The translations under genes were made by a program, and so were the position numbers. A DNA stretch of 8,938 nt, from NCBI GenBank assembly GCA_030433125.1, contig JAUIKZ010000044.1:1-8938 (forward strand), given 5' to 3'. The notes beneath the pieces are model-generated. The model was given only the letters and a program-made list of their open reading frames with translations, ran no database searches and was not told the DNA's origin. Positions 6,881 to 8,938 of this stretch are shown here, piece by piece (the stretch's first letter is position 1; every line of letters starts with the position of its first letter). The stretch is from Alphaproteobacteria bacterium (GTDB lineage: Bacteria; Pseudomonadota; Alphaproteobacteria; UBA6184).

Positions 6881-7309
6881 ATGCGCCATATTGCATACAG
6901 TTTAAAAAAGAAATGCGTTTCAGCGGTGCTAGTTGTTAGTTGCGCCATTATAATAGCCGGGTACGCAAACGTTGTTATGAGAGCGTTCCTTTACTTGTTT
7001 ACGCAGTCAGATAAAAACGTAAACCTGTGGACTAGCCTTAGAGAGTTTTTGAGCTTTGTATACAAAAATTACAGCGTTGGCCCCTATGGCTCATTATCTA
7101 GCATTGCCTGTTCCATAGGGTTGTTTTGGTATATGTGGCGCCAAGAAAAGCCTGTGTTTTATAGCACCTTTTCACTTCGAGCCATCAATCAATTCTTTTT
7201 AGATTATGCATTCGTTCTTTTCCTTGTGGCGCTCCCACTCGCGCCTCTTTTTCTGTGCACAGCCTACCCCTCTGACTTTTTTGCAGCGCTTGTGCGTTTA
7301 TTTGTGTAA
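6881..7309 (+). CDS. hypothetical small membrane protein, about three transmembrane segments
   Basis: I do not recognise this 142-residue protein. Hydrophobic stretches at about 13-40, 70-86 and 105-127 suggest three inner-membrane helices. A basic N terminus (KKK at 9-11) suggests the N end is cytoplasmic. A Lys/Asp/Asn-containing stretch (about 41-69) would form the first loop, and a short Trp-Arg-Gln-Glu-Lys loop follows helix two. The tail (131-142) is hydrophobic and possibly amphipathic. No catalytic motif, lipobox or known domain is visible. A good ribosome binding site and a plausible promoter precede it, and the frame ends in TAA at 7307-7309. It is divergent from the RNA-repair gene and 78 bases upstream of leuS in the same direction, so it may be transcribed into leuS. 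It could be lineage-specific. Confidence 0.65.
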   Translation: MRHIAYSLKKKCVSAVLVVSCAIIIAGYANVVMRAFLYLFTQSDKNVNLWTSLREFLSFVYKNYSVGPYGSLSSIACSIGLFWYMWRQEKPVFYSTFSLRAINQFFLDYAFVLFLVALPLAPLFLCTAYPSDFFAALVRLFV

Positions 7310-7329
7310 TCTCACACTCATATGCTCTA

Positions 7330-7376
7330 TTGCAAAGGGGCCATAATTTAGCTAAAAAGACATATAAAAATAAGGA
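7330..7376 (+). promoter_or_regulatory. leuS upstream region: weak promoter candidate and ribosome binding site
   Basis: AAGGA at 7372-7376 lies 11 bases before the leuS ATG and is a usable ribosome binding site. TTGCAA (7330-7335) with TAAAAA (7353-7358) at 17 bases is a poor promoter match, 4 of 6 in each box. No terminator separates the preceding gene from leuS, so read-through is possible. No T-box or attenuator-like leader is visible in this 78-base gap. Confidence 0.3.
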
Positions 7377-7387
7377 TATAAACGTTT

Positions 7388-8938
7388 ATGGCCCACCGTT
7401 ATAACTTTAAAGAACAAGAACCAAAATGGCAACGTTATTGGGATGAGCACAACACCTACGCCTCAACGCGTGATGAAAGCAAGCCGAAATATTATGTCTT
7501 AGAAATGCTCCCTTACCCTTCCGGTAAAATCCACATGGGCCACGTGCGCAATTACACCATTGGAGATGTGGTGGCGCGCTATTTTAAGGCGAAGGGTTTT
7601 AACGTGTTGCATCCTATGGGCTGGGATTCATTTGGGCTACCAGCTGAAAATGCGGCCATCGAACGGGGGGCCCACCCAGCCGATTGGACAAAGCAGAACA
7701 TTGCAGACATGAAGGAGCAGCTAAAGACCGTGGGCTTTAGCTATGACTGGAGCCGTGAGATCGCCACCCATGCACCAGACTATTATCGCCACGAGCAAAA
7801 AATGCTCCTTGAGTTCTACAAAAAAGGCTTGTTGTATCGCAAAGAATCCATGGTGAACTGGGACCCGGTCGAGAACACAGTGCTGGCGAACGAGCAAGTT
7901 ATTGATGGGAAGGGATGGCGCACCGGTGCCACGGTGGAGAAGCGCAAAATTAGCCAGTGGTTTTTGAACATCACCCGTTACGCGGATGACTTACTGCAAG
8001 AAGTAAAGAAGCTCGACAAGTGGCCCGAAAAAGTGCGCCTCATGCAAGAAAACTGGATTGGAAAATCTCACGGGGCTGAAACAAGCTTTAAGCTGAGTAA
8101 CGCGGAAGAGGTGCCCATTTACACCACCCGCCCCGACACCTTATTTGGGATCTCGTTTATTGGTCTTTCCCCCAACCATCCTATTGCCGAGAAATTGGCG
8201 GAAACGGATGAGGGCCTACGGGCCTTCATTAAAGAGTGCCAACAAAAGGGCACCTCTGTTGTTGATTTAGAAACGGGTGAAAAGAAGGGGTACAGGCTTA
8301 ACCTCACGGCCACGCATCCTTTGTTAGAAGGGATCGAGGTGCCCGTGTTTGTGGCGAACTTTGTGTTAATGGAATATGGCACCGGCGCTATTTTTGCGTG
8401 CCCCGCCCATGACGAGCGTGACTTTGAGTTTGCGCAAAAGTATAACCTCCCTATCACGCAAGTGGTGAAAGGAGACAAAGACTGGGACGGCCAAGAAGCC
8501 TACACAGAAGATGGTCATATGATTAACTCTGGCTTTTTAAATGGGCTCAACACCGCCGAAGCCAAAGAGGTGATGATGCAAAAGCTTGAGGAGACCCACA
8601 CAGGTAAGCGCACCACGCAGTTTAAATTGCGCGACTGGGGTGTGTCGCGCCAACGTTATTGGGGGTGCCCGGTGCCCATGGTGCACTGTGAGGCCTGTGG
8701 TGTGGTGCCTGTGCCAGAAGATCAACTACCCGTGATGCTACCACAAGATGTTACCTTTGATAAAGCCGGCAACCCCCTAGACAGGCACCCCACGTGGAAA
8801 CACACTACATGCCCTTCTTGCGGCGGCGAAGCAGTAAGGGATACGGATACGCTCGACACGTTCTTCGAGTCATCCTGGTACTTTTTGCGTTATTGCTCCC
8901 CCAACAGTGAGCAAGCTTTTGATATTGATGACATTAAT
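7388..8938 (+). CDS. leuS: leucyl-tRNA synthetase, N-terminal part (3' end outside window)
   Basis: LeuRS charges tRNA-Leu with leucine using ATP and hydrolyses mischarged tRNA. The frame is open from ATG 7388 to the window end, giving 517 residues of a protein usually about 850-870 long. Visible are the class I signature HMGH (49-52), the start of the Rossmann catalytic domain, and the inserted CP1 editing domain. The editing domain has TTRPD (246-250) and GTGAIFACPAHDERD, where Asp345 corresponds to the conserved editing Asp of E. coli LeuRS. RDWGVSRQRYWG (415-426) marks the return to the catalytic core. Cysteine pairs at 434/437 and 475/478 look like a zinc-binding insert. The KMSKS motif and anticodon-binding domain must lie beyond the window. 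The CPAHDERD form of the editing motif is typical of alphaproteobacterial enzymes as I remember them. Confidence 0.97.
   Translation, partial: MAHRYNFKEQEPKWQRYWDEHNTYASTRDESKPKYYVLEMLPYPSGKIHMGHVRNYTIGDVVARYFKAKGFNVLHPMGWDSFGLPAENAAIERGAHPADWTKQNIADMKEQLKTVGFSYDWSREIATHAPDYYRHEQKMLLEFYKKGLLYRKESMVNWDPVENTVLANEQVIDGKGWRTGATVEKRKISQWFLNITRYADDLLQEVKKLDKWPEKVRLMQENWIGKSHGAETSFKLSNAEEVPIYTTRPDTLFGISFIGLSPNHPIAEKLAETDEGLRAFIKECQQKGTSVVDLETGEKKGYRLNLTATHPLLEGIEVPVFVANFVLMEYGTGAIFACPAHDERDFEFAQKYNLPITQVVKGDKDWDGQEAYTEDGHMINSGFLNGLNTAEAKEVMMQKLEETHTGKRTTQFKLRDWGVSRQRYWGCPVPMVHCEACGVVPVPEDQLPVMLPQDVTFDKAGNPLDRHPTWKHTTCPSCGGEAVRDTDTLDTFFESSWYFLRYCSPNSEQAFDIDDIN

Noticed and set aside
8119..8478. 119-codon minus-strand frame inside leuS
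   Set aside because: It is antisense to the conserved LeuRS editing domain, with no independent support.

Overview
This window looks like chromosomal DNA of an alphaproteobacterium. The support is the tight rmuC-def-fmt cluster, the style of the GyrB and LeuS proteins (for example a CPAHDERD editing-site motif in LeuS), moderate GC content in genes and AT-rich intergenic gaps. The class is an inference from gene order and protein motifs; I cannot name a genus. Nothing looks like a phage, an insertion sequence, a CRISPR array or an RNA gene.

Layout. Bases 1-1425 hold the 3' part of gyrB (start outside the window). After a 123-base gap with a clear sigma70-type promoter comes a compact three-gene + strand operon: rmuC (1549-2964), def (2961-3476, overlapping rmuC by 4 bases) and fmt (3478-4356, 1 base after def). 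Def and Fmt act at opposite ends of the same pathway: Fmt formylates initiator Met-tRNA and Def removes the formyl group from new proteins. A large minus-strand gene (4399-6615) converges on fmt. It encodes a single 738-residue protein joining a 5'-polynucleotide kinase, a metallophosphoesterase and an ATP-dependent RNA ligase of the T4 Rnl1 type. Across a 265-base AT-rich divergent region lies a 142-residue membrane protein of unknown function (6881-7309), then the 5' part of leuS (7388 to the window end, open).

The notable item is the minus-strand gene. It appears to be an all-in-one RNA end-healing and sealing enzyme, combining the jobs T4 phage splits between Pnkp and Rnl1 in tRNA repair. 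It has the domain order of clostridial Pnkp but a different ligase type, and no Hen1 gene sits beside it. By eye, the ligase active site is intact. The phosphatase carries Gln and Glu at two positions that in Clostridium thermocellum Pnkp control monoesterase versus diesterase activity, and the kinase has two substitutions at T4-equivalent catalytic positions. These alignments were made from memory of T4 and clostridial sequences and need a real alignment.
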